A stretch of DNA of 64,000 nucleotides from Toxonevra muliebris (Eukaryota > Arthropoda > Insecta > Diptera > Pallopteridae): the NCBI GenBank assembly GCA_963691655.1, contig OY829326.1:41505989-41569988 (forward strand), in the 5' to 3' direction. A program made the translations under genes and the position numbers. This document shows, one piece after another, positions 35,645 to 46,439 of the stretch; position 1 is the first letter of the stretch, and each line of letters begins with the position of its first letter. The notes under the pieces are model-generated. The model saw only the letters and a list, made by a program, of their open reading frames with translations. It was not told the origin of the DNA and did not search any database.

Positions 35645-38600
35645 CATCACTGAAATTAAGTTGCACACAAAACGAAAGCCAAATAACGCGCTCAGCGGAA
35701 AAGTGGAGCATAAAATTTAATAGAGGAAAGGTGAAATAGAAAATTTCATAAACCCACAACGAAGTCTCGTTCTGCTTTGCCTATTTGATTTTGTATGAGT
35801 GCGTAAGTTACAACTCTTCGTGCATACTCGGCTATATCGCTGTAGTTGGCAAGTAGCAGCAACAACTCTTTCCTATAGTAAATTTTATGCTTGTATTTTT
35901 TCCTCTGCGCGGTCACTTTTTCTAAAGCATAATCTCCAATTACTTTATTTTGAGTACTAAAATATTAAGTTTAAAATAAAGTTTAATATCTACTTTCATA
36001 TGTGTTTTTTTTTTCTTAGTAAAAATACATAATTAAATGCTTTTAAAAACACATTAAAGGTTTTTTTTTTGTCTTTTTTAAGAACAAAAAAAAAGTTTTT
36101 CGCATTCTTAAAATCTCTTTTTTTATTGACATTCATAAATGAATAAAAAGTGATATAAATAAATAATAATAAAGATATATATGTGTAAAACTTAATTCTA
36201 TTTTGTCGAGGATATATAAAACGGAATCCGTTGGTTCAAATCATAAGGTCTTACATTGTGAAAGACACCTACAAGAGAAAAAAATATTAAAGACCTCTAA
36301 TAGACCCTGGTATTGAGGATACTTCAAAAATTCTTTGAATACCCCTACGCTCCCCCACTTCTTCTTGGACTCGCTTGCCGGAAATTTTTGAAAATCATAT
36401 TCATAGCTCATCCTAAGTTTTCTTAGGGGATAATCAAACTTCAATAGCTAAGTACGACAGAATGAGGGCAAATGGATTTACCAGGCTGAACATTTCAACC
36501 TCTAATATAATGCAAGCAATAAGATAGTTCGAAGTTTCAAAAAACCCACAAAATCTGAATAAATATTCTGTAAGAAGTTTATTGCGTTCGCCTCTGCCGA
36601 CAATTAAGCCTCTGCCAACAGCCTAAGTCTCTGCATCCAGACACATTTACAAGAAAATAGTTGGCAATATATGCTGTCTCTTATTAAATTATGTGTTAGT
36701 AAGATTTCTGTAAATTTTTTAAATAGTTTCTTAAATTTTGAGAATTTTCTTTGTCTTGCACTAAATATTTGTCACTATGTTCCTTAATAGTTTCATCGTG
36801 AAAAATGTCAATTGCATACGAGAAAGTATTTTAAACTTAAAGCAATTCATATTTATGTAAATAACTTTGTTTTATTTTTGTTACAAATGCATTCAAGTTA
36901 GGTGTAGGTTAGCAGATTTCTAACTTCAATCAAAAATAATAAGATTAAATTCGAAAAAGAAGAAGAAGAAACGTGCATAACAACAACAATAACAAAAGTA
37001 AATAACCTCCATCATGATTCATGCTCGTATACTTCTATAGACGTGTACCCTTTGGTGAATGTCAAATACATTTTAAGGTACAGTAGAAGAAGAAGGAGAA
37101 AAATTGAAAAAGCTCAAGAAGATAGAATTGTCGCATTAAAGCAACTACAGCAGTAACAACAACTACGACGTTTGTAGACACACATGTGACATATCACATG
37201 ACATTTGCGAAAAATTCAAAGAGTTTTAGGAAATTGAATAAAGCAACCGAAATTAACAAACGCCCAATCTTTCTTAGACGCACATACAGATCTACATACT
37301 TATGTGCGTATATGTAGATATACATATGTATACGTTTTATATATATGTGAGTTCAGTATCCTGGGGATGCGTTTGCTGCTCATGAATTTAGGGTGCGTTT
37401 AGTACGTACGCGTATGTAGTATTTGCAAATGTAACGAGATGTGTGTGTGTGTGTGTTGCACGTGTGTTCAACCAGCACCCGTAATTTTCCATTTGTACAC
37501 TTTCTTTTTTTCACTTTTTGTTTTTTTTTTTCGTTGTAGATTTTCGTGCTTCCGGCATGAGTCCCGGCTTTCTTTTTCTTCTTGAAGGGTGCGAGGGTGT
37601 CAACTTGCAAAAAAAAACACAAAAAACAGTATGCAAAAAAATCCAACAAAAATCGAAGTTGAAAAATAAATGCGCACATATACACACACAGTGAATGTTC
37701 AAATGCATGTGTGACACATGTGAAGTGTTTGTGTGAGTGTGCAAATGTTATTTTTTTTTTAAAATAAAGATGGCTGCTTGTGAAAATTTGTAATAAGATA
37801 TTTTAGTGACTTATGTCACTGCGTGAAAATCCATCAAATGTTAAAAAAAAAAAAAAAATAATAAAATACAAAAAAATAAAATTGACGACATTTTGTGTTG
37901 TGCGAATATTGTTGTTGCCGTTGTTTCTCTTGTTGTAGTTGTAATGGGATCACACTTCAATTTCATTTGTGATGCTTTCACGAACACACAAACATATCAA
38001 TCACAAATTAATGAGATGTGAGTGCGTCGTGCATCGATACCACACACACACACTCACACATTTCATATATGTACCTACACAAGCAGTCGGTCGTGCGGGG
38101 CTTTCCGCTTTTATCTTTCCGGCGTACCTACATTCATACAAATGTACACATATATATGTGTGTGTGTGTGTGTATGTATCTACTACACCTTCACTTACTT
38201 TACTGCTCCATATTTGTGAGTATATGTGTATGTGTGTGTATGGTTGCTATTTTCCTTTTGCGAAATTATTCAATTCATCATTTTGTGCCTTTCTTGAAAT
38301 CGCATTTTGCAAATTGAATTCTAATTTTGACTTTCTTCCAAAGTGCCAAATTCAAACGAAACAACAACAGCAAACAGAAAAGAAGGTTATAGTCAAAGTA
38401 ATTGAGTTGAATGTCCCATTTGCCAAATGGAAACTCATGACAAAGTATTTATTACGAATAAAACATCTAAGTAATAATAATAAATTTGAAATATATTTGC
38501 AAATAAAACAATGACAAATTAATGCAAATATCATCCATCTTTCTACTATAGCAACCAAGTTTTACTTCCTCTTCTTAGTCAACTTGATGTCCTCTAACCT

Positions 38601-39060
38601 TTTGTGGGCCATAGAGTGATGGGAACCTCTTTTTGTATTCTTCTATCCGCTGCTAGGTATTTCAGATGAATCAACTATTTTCCTGCTATTTCCGACAATC
38701 CTGTCGACCTTCAGGTTATTGCCAGCCTTACAACTCTATTTGCACCTTGGAGATTCCAGTTCTCTTAATCAATTTCAGAAATGAACTCTGTAAAATAGCT
38801 TATAACCTCGGAGGATGTCACTATAGGGTCTTGGTGGTCACAGAGATTTCGAAACATACTTATCTGTCTAGGGTAAGTGAACCATATTTGAGCTCTGTAT
38901 TTATGTATACCTAAGTCCATATTAATACCGAAAGTCTACGAGTTATTGTGTGTAGGAAGGAGCTCTCTTCAGTTTCTTATTTAACAATCTTCCAATAATG
39001 ACTAGTGTCTCTCAGACAGTTTACAATAAAGGTTTAACATTATAATTCATACAAACATAA
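35645..39060. other. long non-coding stretch with CA/TG microsatellites
   Basis: GT/CA tracts at 37440-37456, 38040-38056 and 38156-38172; GAAGAA at 36957-36970; poly-A at 37842-37858. The ORFs (37380-37744, 37969-38514) are translations of these repeats. No gene recognised. Confidence 0.5.
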
Positions 39061-39071
39061 ATTAAAAGTTA

Positions 39072-40345
39072 AAGCGCGGTTCACGCAAAATTGGCACGCA
39101 GGAAAGTTGCTGTATCTTTTTAACCAGAACACTCAGAATAACAAATAATGCTTTAAATGATAAGTTTAATATTGTGTTTTAATACTATAATATTAAAAGA
39201 TTTAAATTTCTTTGTTGTGCAAAAACCTTTGAACATCCGCTCTGGATACTTTTGCGGCTATTTGGTTCCATTTTAGTAACATTTTTCACATTTCACATTT
39301 TTGACAATACCTGCTTTTTTCTTCAACTTATATTTTGTCATAGTCCAGTATTTTTCGATCGGTCGAAGCTGGGGGCAATTGGGTGGATTCATATATTTGG
39401 GCACTACATCTACTTTATTTGTCTGATACCAATCAATGGTTTTCTTAGAGTATTGGCAACTGGCTAAATCAGGCCAAAACTTCACTGGCGAATGGTGGTG
39501 ACGAACAAATGGCAATAGTCGTTTCGAAAGGCACTCTTTGATGTAAATATCAGACGTCATAGAAGAGGATGTCACAAATGCCCTGGATTTGAGACCACAG
39601 CTGCAAATAGCCTGCCACACCATTGGTTTCTTTGCAAATTTATCCATTTTTATGTAATTAAATTTTGAGGGTACATTGCCACGATTCGTTGCCATATAAA
39701 ATGTTTGACCTGGAAGCTATTTAAGATCAAATTTTACGTATGATTCGTCATCCACAATAATGCATCCATTGAATTTGGTCAAAACATTATTATAAAGAAG
39801 ACGAGCACGTTTTTTGGCCAGCAAATTCTGTCTGTCTGTTCTATTTGGATATTTTATAGCACGATAGCACTTTAGCCCAGCTTTTATGCGTATTCGTTTA
39901 GCAGTACTTTTGCTGGTATTGAACTTTTTGGCACGATCGCTATCCGATAGTCCGCGATTGCTTTTGATAGACCTCAAGATCTTTGCCTTTAATTTTAGGT
40001 TGGTGGTTCCCGTTTTGTTCACAACTTTTTAAGCTCTTTCAACACTAAGAGTTTCTTTATATCGTTTTATAACTCTACATACCGTTCTTTTGGAGATATT
40101 TAACACTTTCGCAATCTTTGAACCAGACCACGACGGATTTTCAATAAATTTGTTCACAATCAATTTTCTATTTGCAACTTCCATTGTGAACACAATCACC
40201 AACTTGCGATCAATTAATATGAAAAATTTATCAACTAACGGTAACGGTATTGTAAACAAATCCCAGTAAAAAATTTGTTGTTCTTATGACTAGGGGCGAC
40301 GTGGTGGCCACAACAAAGCGTTCCAATTTGGCGTGAACCGCGCTT
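39072..40345 (-). mobile_element. Tc1/mariner-superfamily DD37E element, second family
   Basis: TIRs begin AAGCGCGGTTCACGCAAAAT at the left (39072) and, reading inward on the other strand, AAGCGCGGTTCACGCCAAAT at the right (ending 40345). TA duplications lie at 39070-39071 and 40346-40347. Length 1274 bp. The TIR sequence differs from the element at 12590-13753, so this is a separate family. Confidence 0.94.
39273..40184 (-). pseudogene. DD37E transposase with two in-frame stops
   Basis: The likely start is MEVANRKLIVNKFIENPSW at 40184. One reading frame runs to 39273 without any shift, interrupted only by stops at 40029-40031 (after SVERA) and 39717-39719 (after KFDLK). Ignoring the stops, the product is about 303 residues: paired helix-turn-helix DNA-binding region (residues about 1-100), CIIVDDESYVKF with the first catalytic Asp, KFWPDLASCQYSKKT with the second, and PPNCPQLRPIEKYW with the Glu 37 residues later. 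Compared with the 12.6 kb copy it is much better preserved, implying more recent activity. Confidence 0.92.
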
Positions 40346-40830
40346 TAGATATTAAAAATTAAACAATGACAAAATATAACTTAAAAATTAAACATAAGGT
40401 TAAGAAACACATCAAAATACATAAAACTTTCATACAAAAACTTATAAAACCTCTAACAATTTATTTTTAAATGCGGCCCTGCTTAGACTTAAGTCGATTA
40501 CATCGCATACTGAATTAAAAACCGTACAACCGTATGTTAATTGTATCCATACGTCCATAGTTAGTTCTGTGTATCGCGATAAAAAAGAAATCCCTCGTTC
40601 GCATACATCTCATTGGGGCCTAAATTTTAAAAAGGGCAAAAAGAGGAGAACATTCAATATGACTTGCTATTGCATCCCTGGCCAATAATGCAAGAAAATA
40701 TTTTGAGTTTTCTGATGCTAAATCGAGAGAATCTTTTTTGGGCGTTTCCTATTCTTTTTACATGACATAAATAATATGGGTCCCATATAACACAACCATA
40801 CGCCAGATTGGATCTAATATAGCTCGTATG

Positions 40831-41764
40831 CAAGGCCGTATTTAGGGGGGAGGTTTTGGGAGTTCTGACCGCCCCCCCCCCCCCCCCCTCCTCGAAATGT
40901 GGAAACTTTCTTCCATTTTTTGATATTAATTGCCAGTAGATGAAAAAAAGTCAAAATAAAATCTATTGAACAGTTTTTAAATGATTTTTACTTCCATCGG
41001 TTTCTTTCTAAAAACTCAAAAAATAAAATAAAAAAATAAACTTGAAATCTTAGTTACACTATGCGACCAGATCCGATTTGATTTCTTTGACATGAGGTTT
41101 GACTTCGGATACAAAAAGAGAAAAGAGATGCTGAGCAATTCTGCATTTATAGTTTTTCTAGGTCAGTAATTGTTTTTGATTTACAGTTTTGGGTTTAAGG
41201 CTCATTTGGGAGGGCATGATTCAGCCTATAATTTCTTGATTTCGAAGTTTGTAGCACGCCAGTGTTCAGCTCTCCAATTTTTAACAATGGGTAAAAATTC
41301 TATTTTATGGTTTTCCATCCCATTTTTTCTAAAACGTGGCGTGATGGGAAATTTTTGACCTCAGATTCGTGTTCAGTAAAAAAAATTCATTCACAAACAC
41401 TAGGAACCATTTTATTCGCAAAGCCCATGTAGGGCAGTAGTAGTGGATCAGCTCCAAAGTTTTAGGAAACAATCTTAAAATGTAATTAACTCTTTAACCC
41501 ATTATTGCTCAGAGCACCCCGACTCGGAAGAGCTCTTCCAATGCAGTAACTGCACGAATTTTAGGAATATAAGCCAACCTCATCCGGATTCCTTATCATG
41601 GCCCGAATTCCCATTGATAATCATTTGAAAAAAATGTGCCTCTGACTATTTTTAGTATTTTTGGCAATTTTTTTGAGGTCGGGCTCATCATCAGTAATGG
41701 CAAGCCAATGTCAATTTTCTTCGAATGAAAACCCCCCCGAAAAAAAATCCTGCCTACGGCCCTG
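40831..41764 (+). mobile_element. hAT-like MITE inserted in jockey RT
   Basis: The ends are CAAGGCCGTATTTAGG and CCTACGGCCCTG (TIR about 11 bp). The flanks CTCGTATG (40823-40830) and CTCGTACA (41765-41772) form an 8-bp duplication with two mismatches, the hAT length. Removing it restores the LINE reading L-I-C-T-S-Y-I-R-S-N-L-A-Y across the junction. 934 bp, with a long poly-C run and no transposase. A second copy lies at 5236-6269. Confidence 0.88.
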
Positions 41765-42465
41765 CTCGTACAGATCAGTTTGAGAGTATAAAGATTTTTA
41801 AAATCACTAGAATTGCGCATTAGAAAACCCAACATAGCATTTGCCTTAGACACAACATAATCGTAGTGTTTAGAAAAAGTCAACCTACGATCAAAGAATA
41901 TAACTAGATCGGACTTCGACTGAACTCTACAGAGACTCTTATCAAGGATTGAATACCTAAAGACTATGGGGCATGTGAGCAAGCCAAAAGAGAGAACCTC
42001 ACATTTAGCAATGTTAAAATGCAGCTTATTAACTAAACACCATTGACATAGATTATTCAAATCACTTTGTAGAAGTAAGCAGTCAGAATGTGTTTTTATA
42101 GCTTTGGAGATTTTTACGTCATCCGCATACATCAAACAATGAGAATGTGTTACATATTCAGGAAGGTCGTTTATAAAAAGCACAAATAACAGCGGTCCAA
42201 GATGGCTGCCTTGAATAATTAAAAATTACCCTAGAAGTTTTATTGCCAACGCGGACAAACTGCTTGCGGTTAGTGAGATAGTTATTGAGCCAGAGTAGTA
42301 AAGATGAGTGAAAACCCATGTGCATCAATTTTCTTAATAAAACAGAATGTTGGACTCTATCGAATGCTTTTGCAAAATCTGTGTACAGAACATCTACTTG
42401 ATTACCACCTTCGACTTTACAACCTTCTTTACAAAATGGGAGAACAAAATTAAATTTGTATTTGA

Positions 42466-42771
42466 CAGGCTGAGAGGAAAAGCGGGCTAAAATTTATATA
42501 AGAGCAAAAGTGAAATAATTTAGAGTGTCAGTGCAAGAATGGCATAAGTAATACGGTTTAGAGTGAAAATGAAACGCCTTAAAAGTAAGAGCAAAAATGA
42601 CATAACAATTCTTTCAGAGCAAGAACAGCATAGTTTTTTATTCCGTTTTCGCTCTGAACATATTTCGTTTCACTTTTGCTCTGAACATATTTCGTTTTGC
42701 TTTTGCTCTTAAGTAAAATTATTCCACTTTTATCTGAACGTAGAAATTATACCACTTTTCCTCTCAGCCTC
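42466..42771. mobile_element. foldback MITE inserted in jockey RT
   Basis: Inverted ends: GGCTGAGAGGAAAAG at the left and CTTTTCCTCTCAGCC at the right, with the inner bases also paired to ATAATTT. The interior has repeated AGAGCAAAARTGAAA motifs on both strands and a roughly 27-bp tandem 'gctctgaacatatttcgttt' at 42650-42710. It separates the RT blocks GRSTN and DVLYTDFAKAF. The target duplication is imperfect (ATTTGAC/ATTTGTC). Confidence 0.82.
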
Positions 42772-43259
42772 TCATTTGTCGACCTGCCACTTACAAATCC
42801 ATGTTGGCATTCGGAGATATGATTTTTAATTTCCCAATTCATCCTATTTTTTACAATAGACTCAAATATTTTGGGGATTAAGGGCAATTTGGATATTTGT
42901 CGATAGTTTGCGATATTTTGCTTAGAACCTGACTTATGAATAGGTGTAATGAAAGATTCTTTCCAATCTACTAAAAACTCCCCCTTTGCCAAGGACAAGT
43001 TGAAGATTTGTGTGGGTCACATAGATTATCGACACATAATTTTAAAAAGAGAGAGGGGATATTGTCTGGACCGCATTTATTTGTCATATCCAACGACATA
43101 ATGGCGCTAATTCATTTCAGTAATTCATTTCATCATAAGATCCAACATCACTATCAGCTACATAATGGGATTGGAAGTAGGAAGCAAACATATTGCAAAT
43201 ATCCTGATCACCATCAGAGCATTTATCTAGATAAATCATGTCTTTAGGATAACCATAAG

Positions 43260-44755
43260 ACTTCTTCACCTATAGAAAATTCATTTTCATTACAGTTTAA
43301 TTTTTATCGTAATCGCTTAAGGACTACAGAATTAATTCTTAATCATTACATCTCGTCTACATATTAGAAAAATAAATACTTAACAAAATAATTAAGGATT
43401 TTAATAAGAATACCAGTTATCAGTTAAAGTCTACCTTTTCTGACATTTTCATTGTTAAAATAAGATTCTTTGAATCCCTTTTTTTTCTGCTACTCACATC
43501 AATAAAAAGGGTATTTTCTTTATTTCATTCCGCTGGTTACAGTATTTATTTGACAAAAAAGGCGTACACAAAAGCTTAGAAAATACAATGGAAACTAAAA
43601 TGCAAAGAATTGCTGGAATTAAGAAATTGAATTGAAATTGAAATTCAAAATTTAAATATATTTTCTTTCAAGACTTTTTTTTTTAACGTAATACCTGGGA
43701 TGATGATGATGCTGAAGCTAAATTTGCATAAGCATATGTACGAGTACGTTGTAAGTTTCTTAAATTTCAAAAGGATATGTATACATATAACTTTGTATGC
43801 GGTTGTGTGTAGGTATGTATGAGTATATGTGTATGTTTTAAAATGAAATTCAGCAAATTTGTTACTGATTCTTATCACAGACGCATGGCAAAAGAATCAT
43901 CACGCATCAACATATCACAAAATTCATCAGGAACGCTAAAAACGTACAACCAAAAATGAAAATCTCGTTGCAGCCGAGTGCTTTAAAAAAATGCCATTTT
44001 TTGTTGCTTCTTTCTTACAAAGTTCGTTTTGATAATCTTCATGTAGAAAACAAGGGTCGAATGTCAATTGATTTGAATTTGACATCATCCATGTTCATTT
44101 CTTTTATTCTGGTATTTCTTGTTGTTCTTTTTTCGAGAAAAAAAATTTCGAAAATTGATTGAAAATGGCAAATAATTTTTCCATGAAAAAAATAAATATT
44201 TTTTTTTGCGAATGATAATGTGAAATCATGAGAATCTTTTGATGCTCAGCTCAGTTATAAATATACATTTAAAGCTCAAGCAATAATAGTCTTAGAAAAT
44301 TAAAAATTTGTTTAGCCTTTCTTTAGTTTCTCATTATTTAAAGCAGAGTAAAAAATTGAAAACAAGTTCTAAAGAAGTGGAGAGAAACCACTTGCAACAG
44401 AAAACTTAAGGTTTTCTTTCCAAAAATATTTCGATAAAGCGTTTGTTTGTATATATCTCCCAAAATTTTAAAGAATCATACCTCAGGTGAAAAGAGACGT
44501 CACTATTGGAAAGATGGACACTACTGAATTTTTTTTGCTGAAATCTCGAAAATCAAAGAGCCATTGCTTTTACTATATGATTATTTGATTGATTTGGCAA
44601 TTACTAAACTTTTAATATCATCTTCAGTTTGACTATACGAGATTGATTTGAGTAACTACCTTTTATATGAAAGCACTCTTCATTACAAATCTGTCCTTAA
44701 TATTTATGGATGATAGCTCGGTTAGACTTCTGAAGTAAGGAGTTTTAGTATCCTC
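43260..44755. other. AT-rich non-coding stretch
   Basis: TATG/CATA-like sequence at 43775-43835 and many A/T runs. No domain-bearing ORF or repeat border recognised. Confidence 0.45.
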
Positions 44756-44759
44756 CTAG

Positions 44760-45290
44760 CCAGAGAAGGTCATTGACATATACGAGGAAGGAAATGTTTC
44801 TTATTTTTCCTCAGAATCCCATCCCCGACAGAACTCATTGAATAGCAGTACTAATGCGAATTGCAATGATTTCGGTGCTAAGGTTGTGGAGCTATCTAGA
44901 ACTTTTTTACCTGCTTAGTCTGGTAATACCACAACTATGCTAATGAACTTTTTGCTTCCTCGGCCTCGCAGTCCTGAAATATCCACGTGTCCAAGAACTC
45001 AGCGAATGACTCTGAAAAATGTTGAGGGAAGATCGGCAGTAGAGAACAAGTTTTGATGCAGTAATTGATGCTTTCATAACTGTGTAAATGCTAATATTCC
45101 TACAAATCGTTACAAATACGCTATTAAGACTATTGATATATTGTCATTACTTCCGCCTGAAACACACTACAATAGGCAAGGAAATTAATTGAAAGCTTGA
45201 GATCCATCTTGCTAAAGAAAATCACAACAACTGACTTTACCCTCCAGTTTGGATTCATCTGTATAGATGCTCATTGAATTTTTAGCGACC
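44760..45290 (-). pseudogene. I-like LINE RNase H remnant
   Basis: The minus-strand reading begins MSIYTDESKLEGKVS, equivalent to the IYTDGSK start of the LINE RNase H domain. It later shows VLGHVDISGLRGRGSKKF, equivalent to WVPGHSDIPGN.RADELA. Frames are heavily broken. The two landmarks are in the correct order and spacing for one domain. Confidence 0.65.
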
Positions 45291-45297
45291 ACTTAGA

Positions 45298-45430
45298 AAG
45301 AGTAATTTGTCTCTTTAAACGAGTATTCGATACAAGTACATATTCGATATTTTCGGTAGCATCGATACTTTTATTCGATACAAGTGATGAGTAAGTATCG
45401 ATACTATGTGGGTATCGAATCAACACTATA
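45298..45430 (+). repeat. motif-array fragment, TATCGATAC type (second copy)
   Basis: Shares 'gtaatttgtctctttaaac', 'agtattcgatacaagtacat' and 'tatgtgggtatcgaatcaac' with 9285-9425. It ends at the same CAACACTA. Flanks differ, so this is dispersed repeat DNA. Confidence 0.75.
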
Positions 45431-46063
45431 CGTAATCAACATTGTCTACTGACGAAGAAAAAAAATGTAACAGGAACACACAAAATCGGAGAAAGAGTTT
45501 AGGAAGTTTATATCACTATGTTACATTGAAATTACTAGATAATAAAAGCATTAAAAGCTGTCCTGATTTGTACTGATTTTCATTGATTTCCAACATTTAA
45601 TGTATTTCAAAAATCTGGCTACCCAGATTATAGTTTTTTAGTTTTTTATTTAAGTTTAAATAGTTAAAAAAAAATACAAAAATCAAATATTTATTTTAAA
45701 ACTATTTGTTTTTAACATTTTCTTATATAAAAATTCAAACTTTTAATGAAAAAACATACGAGAAAACTATTCCAAAAAGTGAAAAATGAAAATTTTTACT
45801 TAATTCTTGTTCAGGCTGTAGGCACAGATCTATTAATTAAAACGTTTAAATTGAATTCTTTTATTTTGGATAATCAGAATCTTGGTAGCCATTGATCAAC
45901 TTTTTTTTAGACACAGGTGTCGTTGAACGACAGTCGTTCTACAGATATAGAGACGATGTAACTGTATATTTTGGCGTAAACAAATTTTGAAATGATTTCG
46001 AATTAACTAATATTTATCCTCCGACAGAGAACAGTTATTTAGTGCTACTGGTCCACATGCATA

Positions 46064-46313
46064 CACTCAGGAAAAAATATCCCATTAATCATGAAAAACG
46101 TCGCATTACTTTTTATACCATTAAATTAATAGTGTAACAGCATGAAATCAATAGGACCGTACCATGAAATCAATAAGATATACCATAATATAGCTAAATT
46201 ATATTAAAAATGATAGTCTAAAAACTATTAAAATTATGGGAAAATACCATTGACCAAATCCTATTGAAATAGTAGGACTTTCATATTGATTCCATGTGAT
46301 TTTTTTCTGAGTG
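46064..46313. mobile_element. TA-flanked MITE, CACTCAG(A)AAAAAAT ends
   Basis: TIRs CACTCAGGAAAAAATAT and, from the right, CACTCAGAAAAAAATCACAT. TA duplications at 46062-46063 and 46314-46315. 250 bp. The interior repeats ATGAAATCAATAGGA-like and CCTATTGAAAT-like motifs in both orientations. No ORF. Confidence 0.85.
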
Positions 46314-46344
46314 TAGATAGAAAAAATTTACTTTAAAAAATCCT

Positions 46345-46437
46345 TCGGTCTTTGGCTTCGGCCGAAGGTTAGAGGAATGGCTGAAGTTCGGCTTCGGCTA
46401 CTGCCAAAAAATCACCTTCGGTCGGTTACTAGTTGAA
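46345..46437. repeat. motif-array fragment, TTCGGC/GCCGAAG type
   Basis: At least seven iterations of CTTCGG/CCGAAG within 93 bp. This matches the terminal composition of the element at 50224-50825 and is probably an eroded relative. Confidence 0.55.
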
Positions 46438-46439
46438 AC

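Larger units (their letters stand above)
40440..43255 (-). pseudogene. jockey-family LINE RT, interrupted twice
   Basis: Read on the minus strand from 43255: FASYFQSHYVADSDVGSYDE, then CGPDNIPSLFLKLCVDNL, WKESFITPIHKSGSKQNIAN, QHGFVSGRSTN, (foldback insertion), DVLYTDFAKAFDRVQHSVLL, YLTNRKQFVRVGNK, LFINDLPEYV, LMYADDVKI with the RT catalytic YADD near 42120, NAMLGFLMRNS, (hAT insertion), then SNLAYGCVIWDPYY and a decayed C-terminus to about 40440. Several frameshifts and stops. The 5' ORF1 and endonuclease are absent. Domain order and the AFDRV and YADD motifs place it in the jockey group. Confidence 0.88.

Noticed and set aside
37969..38514. 181-codon plus-strand ORF
   Set aside because: Much of it translates CA and GT microsatellites (HTHT, CVCVCV); the rest is A-rich.
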